Positions 43,987 to 52,426 of a stretch of 64,000 nt of DNA are shown here, piece by piece. Location of the stretch: positions 88,004-152,003 of the forward strand of contig CAZJVP010000099.1 of assembly GCA_964549615.1 (NCBI GenBank). The letters run 5' to 3'. A model generated the notes under the pieces. That model searched no databases and was not told the DNA's origin. It worked only from the letters and a program-made list of their open reading frames with translations. The stretch comes from CAYVLA01 sp964549615 [NCBI: uncultured Thermococci archaeon] (GTDB lineage: Archaea > CAYQAE01 > CAYVLA01). Both the position numbers and the translations under genes were made by a program. How positions within the stretch are numbered: the first letter of the stretch is position 1; the number at the start of each line of letters is the position of its first letter.

Positions 43987-45813
43987 GTGTGTCGGTTGCG
44001 CTCGATGGGCCTTGTGCATCTACATCTGCCCCGAATGATCCGATCCAACCTTGGCCTGATCCTCATTGCCATGATTCTCCCGGCCTTCAGGATCTTCGCC
44101 ATCGCCTACGGCTTGATGATAGCTCCCCCGGGCCAGTTCGTTCCCCTCCTGGGCGATACATGGGGAGCCGCGGCGGTGATCCAACAGATCGACGCGGGCA
44201 GGGTCTTCCCCATGGGCGATCCGACCAACAAGACCAGCGCCCTCCTTGTCTACCCGCCTGGCTACTTCGTAGCTGTTGCAGCCATCTCCAGGACATCTGG
44301 CCTATCCGTCCCCTTCGCGATACAGGCCATGGGTCTCACCATAGACCTGCTCCTTGCCCTGGCTTTCTACCGCTTCGCCAGAACGTTTCTACCAAGGCAG
44401 GCAAGCCGGTACGCCCTGCTCTTCCTTCTGCTGCCGGGATCGCTCGTCTGGGTCAGGATCCTTCCACAACTCCTCAACCCGGATGTAATGTCCTCGGTGG
44501 CCTCCGGCATATTCTCGGGCTCCGCCAAGCTTGCAATGCCGCAAGCCGTGAAGGACCAGATCGCACGGGTGCTCTACTCCGGCCACGGGGCCCTCTACGA
44601 TGCCATGGGAATGGGCTACGAATGGCTGGCTCATTCCCTCGGGCTTATGGCCCTCGTGCTCTTTCTCTCATGGATTCGTTCCGGCGGCAGGGCGAAGCTC
44701 CTTGCCGCGGGCGCAATGCTGGGTCTTCTGAACCTCACCCATCCCTACGCCCTGTTGGGCTGGGATCTCCTGTGCGCCTCAGGCATCGCCGGCGCCGTGC
44801 TCACCAGGAGGTTAAGACAGGCAAAGGGCCTGCTGGCCATTGGGCTCATCGCCCTTGCCATCTCCTCCTTCTACACCGTCCCCGTCGCCTACTCCCTCGT
44901 CGCTGGCGGGTCGGCCCGCGGGGTTATGTCGGCGGTCTCCGGCGACCTCCCATGGGGGATGTATGACTCGAAGGGAAGCGTTAGGTTCCCGGGTCCTCTG
45001 GACCTATTCGAAGTCAGAGGGCTGAGCTTCATATTCGCCGTCCTAGGGCTTGTTCTGCTGTGGAGGCGCAGAACCCTTGGAACCTTCTGGCTGCCCATCG
45101 GATTGCTTGGGCTCGGATTCGTACTCGGACCGCTCCTCGTTTCCCTCGGGGTCAGAAACCAGGTTCTGGCCAGACAGGAAGCAATCCTCTCCATCGCCGC
45201 ACCGATTCCCGCCGCGCTCTTCCTGACCGAATCATTGCGCTGGCTGCGTGGCAGACCACGGCGCGGGTTGCGCACAGTCGCAAGTCTGGCGGCCCTAGCC
45301 ATCATAGTCCTTCTGGTCGTCCCCAAAGCCATAGGATTCGCGGCGTATACCCTCAGATGGATACCCAAGAAAGATGTCGTCGATCCCTCGACCTCCAGCA
45401 TGCTGCGCTGGCTTAAGACGATCCCGTCGGTGACCATCTACGCGGAAAGATCAAGGTCGGTGCTCATAGGGGCCCTCACCCACCACATCGTCCCGATGGG
45501 CTACGTCAGCACCTATACTGCCAAGACCTGGGACCAGATGGTGGCAGGCCTCAGAAACCAGTCACTCTTCTTCTCCAACTCAACGGGCTGGGACACGATG
45601 TCCCGTGCACTTCGTTACGAGGCGGCCGACCTCCTCCTCATCGACACCTCTGACCCTGCCCTTGCCCGGGGCAAGATCCAGATAATCTTCTCCAACTCAA
45701 GACACATCGTGTCGATCCGAAGCTACCAGCTCTACGATCTCTCGGGGCTGGATCTGAGGCTGGCAGGCCGCATCCCCCAGACCGGGCGGCACATCGCCCA
45801 GCGGAGTGCCTGA
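43987..45813 (+). CDS. Large GT-C-like integral membrane protein
   Basis: A 608-residue protein with a dozen or so hydrophobic helices. Residues 40-100 include LLGDTWGAAAVIQQID and VYPPGYFVAVAAIS, an acidic and a YPPG motif in the first loop as in GT-C transferases. Later GALYDAMGMGYEWLAHSLG and THPYALLGWD follow, and a soluble C-terminal part has IPSVTIYAERSRSVLIGAL. This is similar in outline to archaeal and bacterial DUF6541/PMT-like proteins involved in envelope glycosylation. Start GTG 43987 is 27 bases after a TATA-like CTTTTAGG (43956-43963). Confidence 0.72.
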   Translation: MCRLRSMGLVHLHLPRMIRSNLGLILIAMILPAFRIFAIAYGLMIAPPGQFVPLLGDTWGAAAVIQQIDAGRVFPMGDPTNKTSALLVYPPGYFVAVAAISRTSGLSVPFAIQAMGLTIDLLLALAFYRFARTFLPRQASRYALLFLLLPGSLVWVRILPQLLNPDVMSSVASGIFSGSAKLAMPQAVKDQIARVLYSGHGALYDAMGMGYEWLAHSLGLMALVLFLSWIRSGGRAKLLAAGAMLGLLNLTHPYALLGWDLLCASGIAGAVLTRRLRQAKGLLAIGLIALAISSFYTVPVAYSLVAGGSARGVMSAVSGDLPWGMYDSKGSVRFPGPLDLFEVRGLSFIFAVLGLVLLWRRRTLGTFWLPIGLLGLGFVLGPLLVSLGVRNQVLARQEAILSIAAPIPAALFLTESLRWLRGRPRRGLRTVASLAALAIIVLLVVPKAIGFAAYTLRWIPKKDVVDPSTSSMLRWLKTIPSVTIYAERSRSVLIGALTHHIVPMGYVSTYTAKTWDQMVAGLRNQSLFFSNSTGWDTMSRALRYEAADLLLIDTSDPALARGKIQIIFSNSRHIVSIRSYQLYDLSGLDLRLAGRIPQTGRHIAQRSA

Positions 45814-45969
45814 ACGATGGAACGATCAACCGGAGCAGGAGGCCAATAAGCTAGCCTCCCATTCAGGCGGGACGATGCCCACCCAGGGAGGAGAGGCTTT
45901 CGCCGCTAGCGCCAGAGGCGACACCTCCGGAATGCAGCCCGCCTCCTAGGTCGGGCCTCGCAGGAAAGT

Positions 45970-47007
45970 TCAGCCTCGCCTTTTAAGCATGGCAAGGCCC
46001 GCTAGGCCTGCGAGCCCGGCCAGCCCCAAGGCAGACGGCATCTCGGGTATCGGGGTGCCGGCGGGTCTCTCCTCAAACTCAATCTTTGAGGGATCGTTCG
46101 TGCCCAGGCCGAGGGCCGCGGCCTTGGAGATGTGGGGCGGGTTCTGCGGCACGTTGCTGTTATACCTGCGGATGATCTGCGTTCCGATGTAGTCGGTTGC
46201 CACCGGGTCAAGCCCGGCAAGGATGCCCACGTAGTCGGCGTAGGTGCCGACCTCAGGCCCCCCTGTTACCATCGGCTGTATCGCGTCGCAGATCGTCAGG
46301 CAATGCTTGTTGGAGATCGTTGGACAGGTGTTCACATCCGCGATGCCCTGATGAAGCCCGTAACCTCCGCCGTCGTGGACGGCGCCCCGGTCCTGTACCG
46401 TCCCGAGGTGGTTCTTCAGGCCTATGGTGACGTTGGCCCCGCTGTGGGTCTTGAGCTTGGGCACGTTGATGAGCACGTCCGCCTGGTCAAGCACTCTCGC
46501 AATCATGGCCGACTTAAGGCCCACGCCGGGCACGCTCTTTGGGACGTAGCCCGAGCTTGAATCCGTGAGCATTACGGCCTGGGCGCCCTGCGACTGGGCG
46601 GCCGAGGCGATCGCGTTCCAGCTCGGGGTCGCGCCCTCTATGGTGTGGTCGTAGACGGTCACGCTGGTTGCCCCGCCCAGCCTTGCGAGCATGACGACCT
46701 GGGCCACAACCTCGGGGCTCGTGTCGGCGGAGGCCACGCTCCAGCTGCCGTTCACCTTGATCGCCACCTTCCTTCCCGCCACGAACCTCTCAATGCCGCC
46801 GAGCTCCGCAACGCATTCCCCGACCATCTGGGCCACCGAGCCGTTCGTCCTAGCCACGACCGGCGTACGGGTTTGCTCCAATCCCTGGGCCGAGCCCAGT
46901 CGCGCCGAGGCCCGGCTTCCGCCGGCGATGAGGCCTGTGACGAGCGCGCCCGCCGCCGCTCCCCCCGCCAGGATGAAGTCCCGTCTGGAGAGCCCCTGTC
47001 TCGTCAT
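45970..47007 (-). CDS. Tat-exported DUF362-family protein
   Basis: A 345-residue protein with a twin-arginine signal (GLSRRDFILAGGAAAGALVT), a DUF362 core (VAIKVNGSWSVASADTSPEV, VLINVPKLKTHSGANVTIGL, KNHLGTVQDRGAVHDGG, ICDAIQPMVTGGP), and a C-terminal tail IPEMPSALGLAGLAGLAGL ending in KRRG. The tail resembles the PEF-CTERM surface-sorting signal. DUF362 proteins often accompany iron-sulfur or corrinoid enzymes, but the function is unsettled. A TATA-like GCTTTATC lies near 47040-47050. Exported and then anchored, it acts outside the membrane. Confidence 0.85.
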   Translation of the reverse strand: MTRQGLSRRDFILAGGAAAGALVTGLIAGGSRASARLGSAQGLEQTRTPVVARTNGSVAQMVGECVAELGGIERFVAGRKVAIKVNGSWSVASADTSPEVVAQVVMLARLGGATSVTVYDHTIEGATPSWNAIASAAQSQGAQAVMLTDSSSGYVPKSVPGVGLKSAMIARVLDQADVLINVPKLKTHSGANVTIGLKNHLGTVQDRGAVHDGGGYGLHQGIADVNTCPTISNKHCLTICDAIQPMVTGGPEVGTYADYVGILAGLDPVATDYIGTQIIRRYNSNVPQNPPHISKAAALGLGTNDPSKIEFEERPAGTPIPEMPSALGLAGLAGLAGLAMLKRRG

Positions 47008-47169
47008 GCGATCGGCTCGCCCTCGCGGGGGATCGCCCCTGATAAAGCTGTCCTGTCTTGCGGATAAAGGATGCGGCTATGGCGCCCTGAGGGCATGGAA
47101 AACCTTCCTGGAACGAACGGCGGGCAAGACAAGGTTTTGATAGCGTTCAAACGGAAGCCCCCTCCGGTC

Positions 47170-47823
47170 CTAGCGCTTGAGCCCCGCCCCTTCCGGCTGG
47201 ACCGACCTTTTGCGTGCACCAAGGCCCCTCTTGACGAGGAGGGCCGCCCCCAGCGCCACGCAGGCTGCAGCCAGGAGCATGCCAGCCACAAGGCCCAAAA
47301 GCCGCAACGTCTCGGACGCGATCGATCCGATGATGCGGAGGGACCTACCGAGGCCCGCCCTAATCTGGCCCGCCCAGTCCAGCAGGCCGGGAGACGACGG
47401 CCCAACCCCTATCCCGCTTCCCTCCTCGCCGGGCTCCCCAAACCCTTCCTCGACCGCCTCCGCCCGCCCGATCGCTAGCTCTATCCTGGTGGTTCCGGCC
47501 TGAAGCTCAACCTGTTTGCGCGCCGAAAGCCCACCCACCCTGGCCTCGACCACCACGGTGTCGCCGGTCTCAAGGAATGGAACGTCCCCTGTATCAAACA
47601 TCCCCCGCCCCCACATGAAGGGGGGCACCTCGGGCCCGTCCACCGGCACGGCCACCCAGAGCGCTTTGTCCAGGTCGGTTATGTTTATGATGGTCCCCGA
47701 GCCAACCGGCCTGTCGTAAAGTGTCACGGTCCCGGCCACGGCGTTGACGTCTAAGTCGGCCCACACACCCCCCATGAGGACAACCGCGGGGATGAGCAGG
47801 ACGACGAAGACTCCGGGCTTCAG
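47170..47823 (-). CDS. Secreted protein with ADLDVNAVAG-type domain and C-terminal membrane anchor
   Basis: The ectodomain starts ADLDVNAVAGTVTLYDRPVG and continues VDGPEVPPFMWGRGMFDTGD, VVVEARVGGLSARKQVE. It matches the N-terminal domain of the protein at 52427 in residue pattern and length (about 95). A transmembrane helix (LLGLVAGMLLAAACVALG) and a basic tail follow. The signal peptide (KPGVFVVLLIPAVVLMGGVW) needs a start upstream of ATG 47775. The only candidate is CTG 47823, just after the stop of the preceding gene, so coupled initiation at CTG is possible. Third gene of an operon with 48771 and 47828. Confidence 0.6.
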   Translation of the reverse strand: MKPGVFVVLLIPAVVLMGGVWADLDVNAVAGTVTLYDRPVGSGTIINITDLDKALWVAVPVDGPEVPPFMWGRGMFDTGDVPFLETGDTVVVEARVGGLSARKQVELQAGTTRIELAIGRAEAVEEGFGEPGEEGSGIGVGPSSPGLLDWAGQIRAGLGRSLRIIGSIASETLRLLGLVAGMLLAAACVALGAALLVKRGLGARKRSVQPEGAGLKR

Positions 47824-47827
47824 GCTC

Positions 47828-48760
47828 TCACCCCATGACGGTGAAGCTCGCGTCCTGGTCGCACTCTATGAAGTAGGCCGCGTTGGGCTGGAGGCTTGTG
47901 AAGGACGAGTCCGAGCTCCACCACAATCCCTGTTCGGGGAAGTACTGGACCGCCTTGTACTCGCCCGCAGAGCTCCTGCGCCAGATCTTCGATATGGGGT
48001 GGTAGGAGCCGGTCTGTGGGAATGCCTGGGATATCGGCGTCGCCGCGCCCACCCATCCCACGAGGTTTAATCCCTTCTTCAGTTGGATCACCCGGCTTTC
48101 GGAGCTTCTCGCCACCGCCACCTCGCACGGCGCCGAACACTCGATGAAGTAGGCCTCGCCGTGCCTGAGATAGGTGAAACTCGCATCAGCGCTCCACCAG
48201 CCCGCGCCCTCATAGTAGGATGCGGAGACGTAGGAGCCCGACGAGGTCCTCCTCCAGACGCGTCTTACGCCCGGTGCGGACGCGAAGGCCTCGGCAAATG
48301 TTCTGTCGGGACCGGGCCATGAGACGAGATTCAGGCCGCGATCCAAGAGAAGGTTGGTCGTTTCCCCCGACCCGGTGACCATGACCATCACGGGGCGCAC
48401 CAGCGATGTCGCGAGCGTGCCGCCCGTGAGGATCTCGATGGTCCCCTGGAACAGCCCCGAGGGCTGGTCGGCCGGCACCCGGTAGGTTAGATCTATCACC
48501 CTGCTCTCGCCTGGGGCAAGCTGGATCGTGGTGCTGGACGGGGTTATCATGGGGGCTGCTGAACCGTTGACAAGGATCCTCACGCTGGCCGTCTGGTCGC
48601 CCTCGTTCCAAATCCTAAGGTAGGAAGTCTTGCTTCCGCCTTTGGGGATCGTGAAGGACTGATCGGGCCCGGTAAGGGCTAACCCGCTCAGTGAGGCCGC
48701 CAAGCCGCATAGGCAGAAAAGAACGCCCGCCGCCATGATCACCGAAACGGCCCGAGCCAT
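47828..48760 (-). CDS. Secreted protein with two GLNLV-type repeats
   Basis: A 310-residue protein: signal peptide (VSVIMAAGVLFCLCGLAASL), a beta-sandwich domain (YLRIWNEGDQTASVRILVN, PGESRVIDLTYRVPADQPSG), then two repeats of about 75 residues, each GLNLVSW or GLNLVGW, then VWRRTSSGSYVSASYYEGA or IWRRSSAGEYKAVQYFPEQ, ending AYFIEC. There is no membrane anchor. ATG 48760 lies 10 bases after the upstream stop. A role in surface assembly or carbohydrate binding is a guess. Second gene of the operon. Confidence 0.7.
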   Translation of the reverse strand: MARAVSVIMAAGVLFCLCGLAASLSGLALTGPDQSFTIPKGGSKTSYLRIWNEGDQTASVRILVNGSAAPMITPSSTTIQLAPGESRVIDLTYRVPADQPSGLFQGTIEILTGGTLATSLVRPVMVMVTGSGETTNLLLDRGLNLVSWPGPDRTFAEAFASAPGVRRVWRRTSSGSYVSASYYEGAGWWSADASFTYLRHGEAYFIECSAPCEVAVARSSESRVIQLKKGLNLVGWVGAATPISQAFPQTGSYHPISKIWRRSSAGEYKAVQYFPEQGLWWSSDSSFTSLQPNAAYFIECDQDASFTVMG

Positions 48761-48770
48761 CAAGCCACCC

Positions 48771-49676
48771 CTACCTAGCATCGAAGATGAGATTGCCCTC
48801 GTAATCCTGGTCCTTGAAGGTCTCCGGTATCTTGATGAAGATGTAGAGGTCCATCTGGCCAGCACCCTCCAGCCGGTCTATGAAGACCTGGCGGGTAGAG
48901 GAGAGCGTGAGGATGGGACGGCCGCTCTCCGGAACTCCCGGCGACGGGTCGTCATCGACCATGAAGTCGTTCGGTGCAAGCTTGTATGCGGGGTCCTGCT
49001 TCCCGACGAAGGTGGTGCAGCGCACCCCGATCTGGATCTGCGTGTTGCAGGCGTAGGAAGCCCGAAGGCCGGTTGAGGCGACCTTTCCGGGCTGTCCGGA
49101 GACGGTTATCGACTGTGAGCTCAGGCCAAACGAGACGAAGGTCGTGACCGTCACGCTTGTGATGCGGCTTGAGGACTCGGCCTCGTCCTCGACGATCGCC
49201 ACTATGGTCCATGCGCTGGCTCGGGCCGACCTGTCCAACCGTGCCTTGAAGCGCCATGTCGCTTCCGCACCCGTCCTGTCGCTGGGCGCTTTGCAGCCCG
49301 CCTTGTCAAGCTGGGAGCCCGTGAAGCCATCCGAACTTGACCAGCGGAAGGTATAGTGATCGGTCAGCGAGTCCTGGGCGGATTGCGATGATTGGGCCGA
49401 GTACGCCACGATCGTGATCTCGAGTATGTCCGCCGCCGTGTTGTTGTCCCTACACCTCACATCGAGGGTGAATGCCACCCCCGGGTCTATGACGGAGGTT
49501 GTCGCGGACCGATCGTCAAGGATCGAGATCGATATCAGCTCCGGCTTCGCGTTCAGTATGTAGGCGATGATGGGTATCTCGATGCCCGAAGAGAGCGGAA
49601 CGAGCCCCATGATTAGGATCAAGAACAAGGCAAGCCCTGACGGTCCACGACCCATCGCCCGCCGACCCATCCGCAC
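48771..49676 (-). CDS. Secreted protein of unknown family
   Basis: A 301-residue protein with a signal peptide (GLALFLILIMGLVPLSSGI) and an all-beta ectodomain: ISILDDRSATTSVIDPGVA, YTFRWSSSDGFTGSQ, WTIVAIVEDEAESSSRITSV. The latter half has IQIGVRCTTFVGKQDPAYK and IDRLEGAGQMDLYIFIKIP. It contains several cysteines, which could form a disulfide. No membrane anchor. It is the first gene of a three-gene operon; a TATA-like element (minus TAGTTAATAC) is near 49714-49723. Confidence 0.55.
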   Translation of the reverse strand: MRMGRRAMGRGPSGLALFLILIMGLVPLSSGIEIPIIAYILNAKPELISISILDDRSATTSVIDPGVAFTLDVRCRDNNTAADILEITIVAYSAQSSQSAQDSLTDHYTFRWSSSDGFTGSQLDKAGCKAPSDRTGAEATWRFKARLDRSARASAWTIVAIVEDEAESSSRITSVTVTTFVSFGLSSQSITVSGQPGKVASTGLRASYACNTQIQIGVRCTTFVGKQDPAYKLAPNDFMVDDDPSPGVPESGRPILTLSSTRQVFIDRLEGAGQMDLYIFIKIPETFKDQDYEGNLIFDAR

Positions 49677-49774
49677 CGCCCTGCGCAGCCTTACTCCAGC
49701 GGATCGGACAAGCTGTATTAACTATTCCAAACGTCAGGGTGCCCACTCAGGGATTGTCGCAACGTTGGTTGAGA

Positions 49775-50539
49775 TTACTGCAGGGTGCCGCGCCTTCGGA
49801 TGAGGAAAAACACCAAGACCGCCGCGGCGAAAGCGGCCGCCACCCCAACGTAGAGCAGGGACGGCTTCTGAGGATTCTCGACCACAAAGACCGTCACCGC
49901 CTCGGCCGTGAGGTTTGAGTCGGAAGCGACCGCCTTGAGCTCATGTTCCCCTTTCGACCACCTGCGCGTCCTCCATACGTAGGTCGCCTTGCTGGAGACG
50001 AGCTTTCCGTCAATGTAGATCTCGAAGTAAACCTCGTCGCCGTCCGGGTCTCCGCCCTCGACCGCAACGGACACGTCGCCCGATAGCTTCTCCCCCTCCT
50101 TTGGGAAGACTATCCTGACCCATGGGGGACGGTTTCCGGCCGGCTTTGCCACGGTTATCGATATCTGCCTCGTCACGCCCGGCACTATCTGTTCGCCTTC
50201 AAGTAAAACGACGATCTCTCCCTCGAAGTAGGCCGGGTAGCTCGGCGCCGCATAGACTATCTCCACCCGCCTATTCTGCAAGGGATCTATGGTAAGGGAG
50301 GTGGTCTCCAGGAAGGTGATCGAGGTGACGTTTCCGTGCAGCTCTATCCTGTATGCCCCGGTCGCATTCCCGTCGTTGTAGATCCTGATGTACGAGGTGA
50401 CGTTCTCGCCCGTCAGGAGCGTGAATGCCTGCGGCGGACCCGAGATCCCGACGCTGGCCGTTTCGCTCGCGACTGCCTGCCCCACCCAGACGACCAGGAA
50501 CAGGGAGACCATCGACTTGGGGCCGAGGAACACTTGCAT
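49775..50539 (-). CDS. Type I membrane protein with two Ig-like domains
   Basis: A 254-residue protein with a signal peptide (MVSLFLVVWVGQAVAS), an NPCBM/NEW2-like or CARDB-like beta domain (GENVTSYIRIYNDGNATGAY), an Ig-like domain (PPWVRIVFPKEGEKLSGDV, GGDPDGDEVYFEIYIDGKLV, ELKAVASDSN), a transmembrane helix (LLYVGVAAAFAAAVLVFFLI) and a short RRRG tail. Start ATG 50539 is about 24 bases after a T-rich TATA box. It lies next to the other surface genes but has its own promoter. Confidence 0.7.
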   Translation of the reverse strand: MQVFLGPKSMVSLFLVVWVGQAVASETASVGISGPPQAFTLLTGENVTSYIRIYNDGNATGAYRIELHGNVTSITFLETTSLTIDPLQNRRVEIVYAAPSYPAYFEGEIVVLLEGEQIVPGVTRQISITVAKPAGNRPPWVRIVFPKEGEKLSGDVSVAVEGGDPDGDEVYFEIYIDGKLVSSKATYVWRTRRWSKGEHELKAVASDSNLTAEAVTVFVVENPQKPSLLYVGVAAAFAAAVLVFFLIRRRGTLQ

Positions 50540-50552
50540 GACGCTGAGACGG

Positions 50553-50567
50553 GCGGATAAAAATCCT
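50553..50567 (-). promoter_or_regulatory. TATA box of the Ig-like membrane protein
   Basis: The minus-strand GATTTTTATCC is centred about 23 bases upstream of ATG 50539, consistent with a leaderless or very short leader. Confidence 0.5.
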
Positions 50568-50835
50568 TTCCGGCCGGCCGCCCGGCCATGAAGGGATGCC
50601 CAAAACGCGCAGGCCTATCAGAGGGAAACGAATCCAAACCCAGTGAATCGACTCCACGGCGCGGGCCTTTCAGCCTGAGATACCCTTTATGTTCCCAGCC
50701 GCAAGACGGCATCCTATATGAGGTCCACCGGAATCCGGCTTGCCGCTGAGGCCGCAGCCGGGTTCTCGTCCAAGATTGTCCAAGCGATCAGCGTCCGGTT
50801 TCCCCGGGCCTCGTGAACATGCTCAAGGCGATCCC

Positions 50836-51672
50836 ATGACTTTGTCAAACGCCGAGTCCAGAGCCGTCATTCGCCAGATCCTCGAAACATGCCTCGTGCG
50901 ACGCGCAGCATGCCTCAGCGAGGCTGACCTCGGCCGATCGGCCGCCGTATTCGCCCCACACCCGGATGACGAGACGCTCGGCTGCGGCGGGATGATAGCC
51001 CTCAAGAGACGCGTCGGAGCCGACGTGAGAGTCGTCTTCATGACCGACGGAAGAAGAAGCAACCGGAGGCTGATGCCCGAGGAAGAGATCAGGGCAATTC
51101 GAAGAGACGAGGCCCTGGCTGCAGCGAAGACCCTGGGAGTCGATCCGGACAGGCTTACCTTCCTAGACTTCCAGAACGGCATGCTGGCGCAAGTCTTCCA
51201 AGCCGCGCGGCAGAAGGTCGGCCAGATACTGGAGGAGGAGCCGGAAGAGGTCCTCATCCCCTACCACGGCGAGCCGCGCCTGGCATCGGACGAACACCGT
51301 TTGACCAATCAGATCGTCACCTCCGTTCTTGAGAGCTGCAAGCGGGTCAGGTACGTCTACGAATACCCCATCTGGCTGTGGAACCGTTGGCCATGGGTGC
51401 CCGTCCCACAAGTGAGGCTTAGGCGGCGGATTCGGTTCCTCCTCGCAAGCGCCAGGTGCTGCGTCGCGCTGTTCCAGGACTTCCGGTACTGCGTCGATGC
51501 CCGGTCCGTCCTCGACCTCAAGAAAGCAGCGCTGGACTGCCACAGATCCCAGATGACCAGGATCGTCCCGGACGAGAGGTGGAGGACGCTGCCCGACGTC
51601 GGGAACGGCGAATTCTTGCGATGTTTCCTCGGGGGCTACGAGTTCTTCAGCCGCCACAGGATTCCGCGCTGA
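50836..51672 (+). CDS. PIG-L/LmbE-type deacetylase
   Basis: A 278-residue protein with the metal site AVFAPHPDDETLGCGGMIA and a later DEHRLTNQIV, both characteristic of the PIG-L family, which removes acetyl groups from N-acetylglucosamine-linked compounds using zinc. VVFMTDGRRSNRRL lies between. The C-terminal half is basic and could bind a lipid or membrane. ATG 50836 is chosen as the first start before the conserved region. Alone on the plus strand between two secreted-protein clusters, it probably trims a surface sugar. Confidence 0.85.
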   Translation: MTLSNAESRAVIRQILETCLVRRAACLSEADLGRSAAVFAPHPDDETLGCGGMIALKRRVGADVRVVFMTDGRRSNRRLMPEEEIRAIRRDEALAAAKTLGVDPDRLTFLDFQNGMLAQVFQAARQKVGQILEEEPEEVLIPYHGEPRLASDEHRLTNQIVTSVLESCKRVRYVYEYPIWLWNRWPWVPVPQVRLRRRIRFLLASARCCVALFQDFRYCVDARSVLDLKKAALDCHRSQMTRIVPDERWRTLPDVGNGEFLRCFLGGYEFFSRHRIPR

Positions 51673-51741
51673 TGAAGGCCCGTATGCTAGAAAGCAGCCG
51701 CCGCCGGGCCGTCCGACGCAGGCGAATGCCCATGCCGGTCG

Positions 51742-52422
51742 CTAGGACGGCAATGAGGATGCCGCCTCGATCGAGTTCAGGACCCTCTTTGCGTCGCTGT
51801 GGTAGCCCAGCCTTATCAGCATCTTCACATACTCAAGGTCCGACCGCACGACCCTTGGAGGCGCGGCTGGGGGAACCGGGTCCCAGAACGCCCTCTTCCC
51901 GCCGTCCCCTCCAGTGCCCGACTGCCAGGATCCATTTTCCAGCTGCAGGACACGGAGGAGAACCTCCTTGCACTCCGGGTCCCAGAACTTGTTGTACCAG
52001 TAGCGACGGGCAGCAAGCGCGACGCACCCGGCGACCCCGATCACGGCCATTGCTAGCAGAACGAGCCTGCCAGCGTCGAAGGAGACCCGATCGACGGTCC
52101 TCCGGGATGCACCAAGGCTCGTGACGGCTCCAAGGCCAGCCCTGAGGGCGCCGCTGGCCGCGCTCGCCGCCGCCAAGGCATCGTTCTTCAGGGTGCTGAG
52201 AAGCGAAACCATCCTTCCGAATGCTGAGCCCAATGCTTCACCTACTGGGCCCAAAAAAGTGGGAAAGGTGGAAGTTGGACCTTCTTGGACGCCCGCCTCG
52301 GCCGTCTGGGACGTATTGGAATGCTGTTCCGCTGCATCGTGCGCGAGAGTTTGCCCCGGGACAAGAGCCGTGATGAGCCCCAGCACAACCAGTGCACGCA
52401 GGACAGCCGACGGAACCGTCAC
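51742..52422 (-). CDS. Small membrane protein with shared C-terminal motif
   Basis: A 226-residue protein: signal (VLRALVVLGLITALVPGQTL), a short ectodomain, a transmembrane helix (LVLLAMAVIGVAGCVALAA), then a cytoplasmic tail. Its tail ends SDLEYVKMLIRLGYHSDAKR, matching the tails of the proteins at 25397 and 52427. GTG 52422 is chosen because it follows the upstream stop by 4 bases, as expected for a two-gene operon. No known family. Confidence 0.65.
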   Translation of the reverse strand: MTVPSAVLRALVVLGLITALVPGQTLAHDAAEQHSNTSQTAEAGVQEGPTSTFPTFLGPVGEALGSAFGRMVSLLSTLKNDALAAASAASGALRAGLGAVTSLGASRRTVDRVSFDAGRLVLLAMAVIGVAGCVALAARRYWYNKFWDPECKEVLLRVLQLENGSWQSGTGGDGGKRAFWDPVPPAAPPRVVRSDLEYVKMLIRLGYHSDAKRVLNSIEAASSLPS

Positions 52423-52426
52423 GCCG

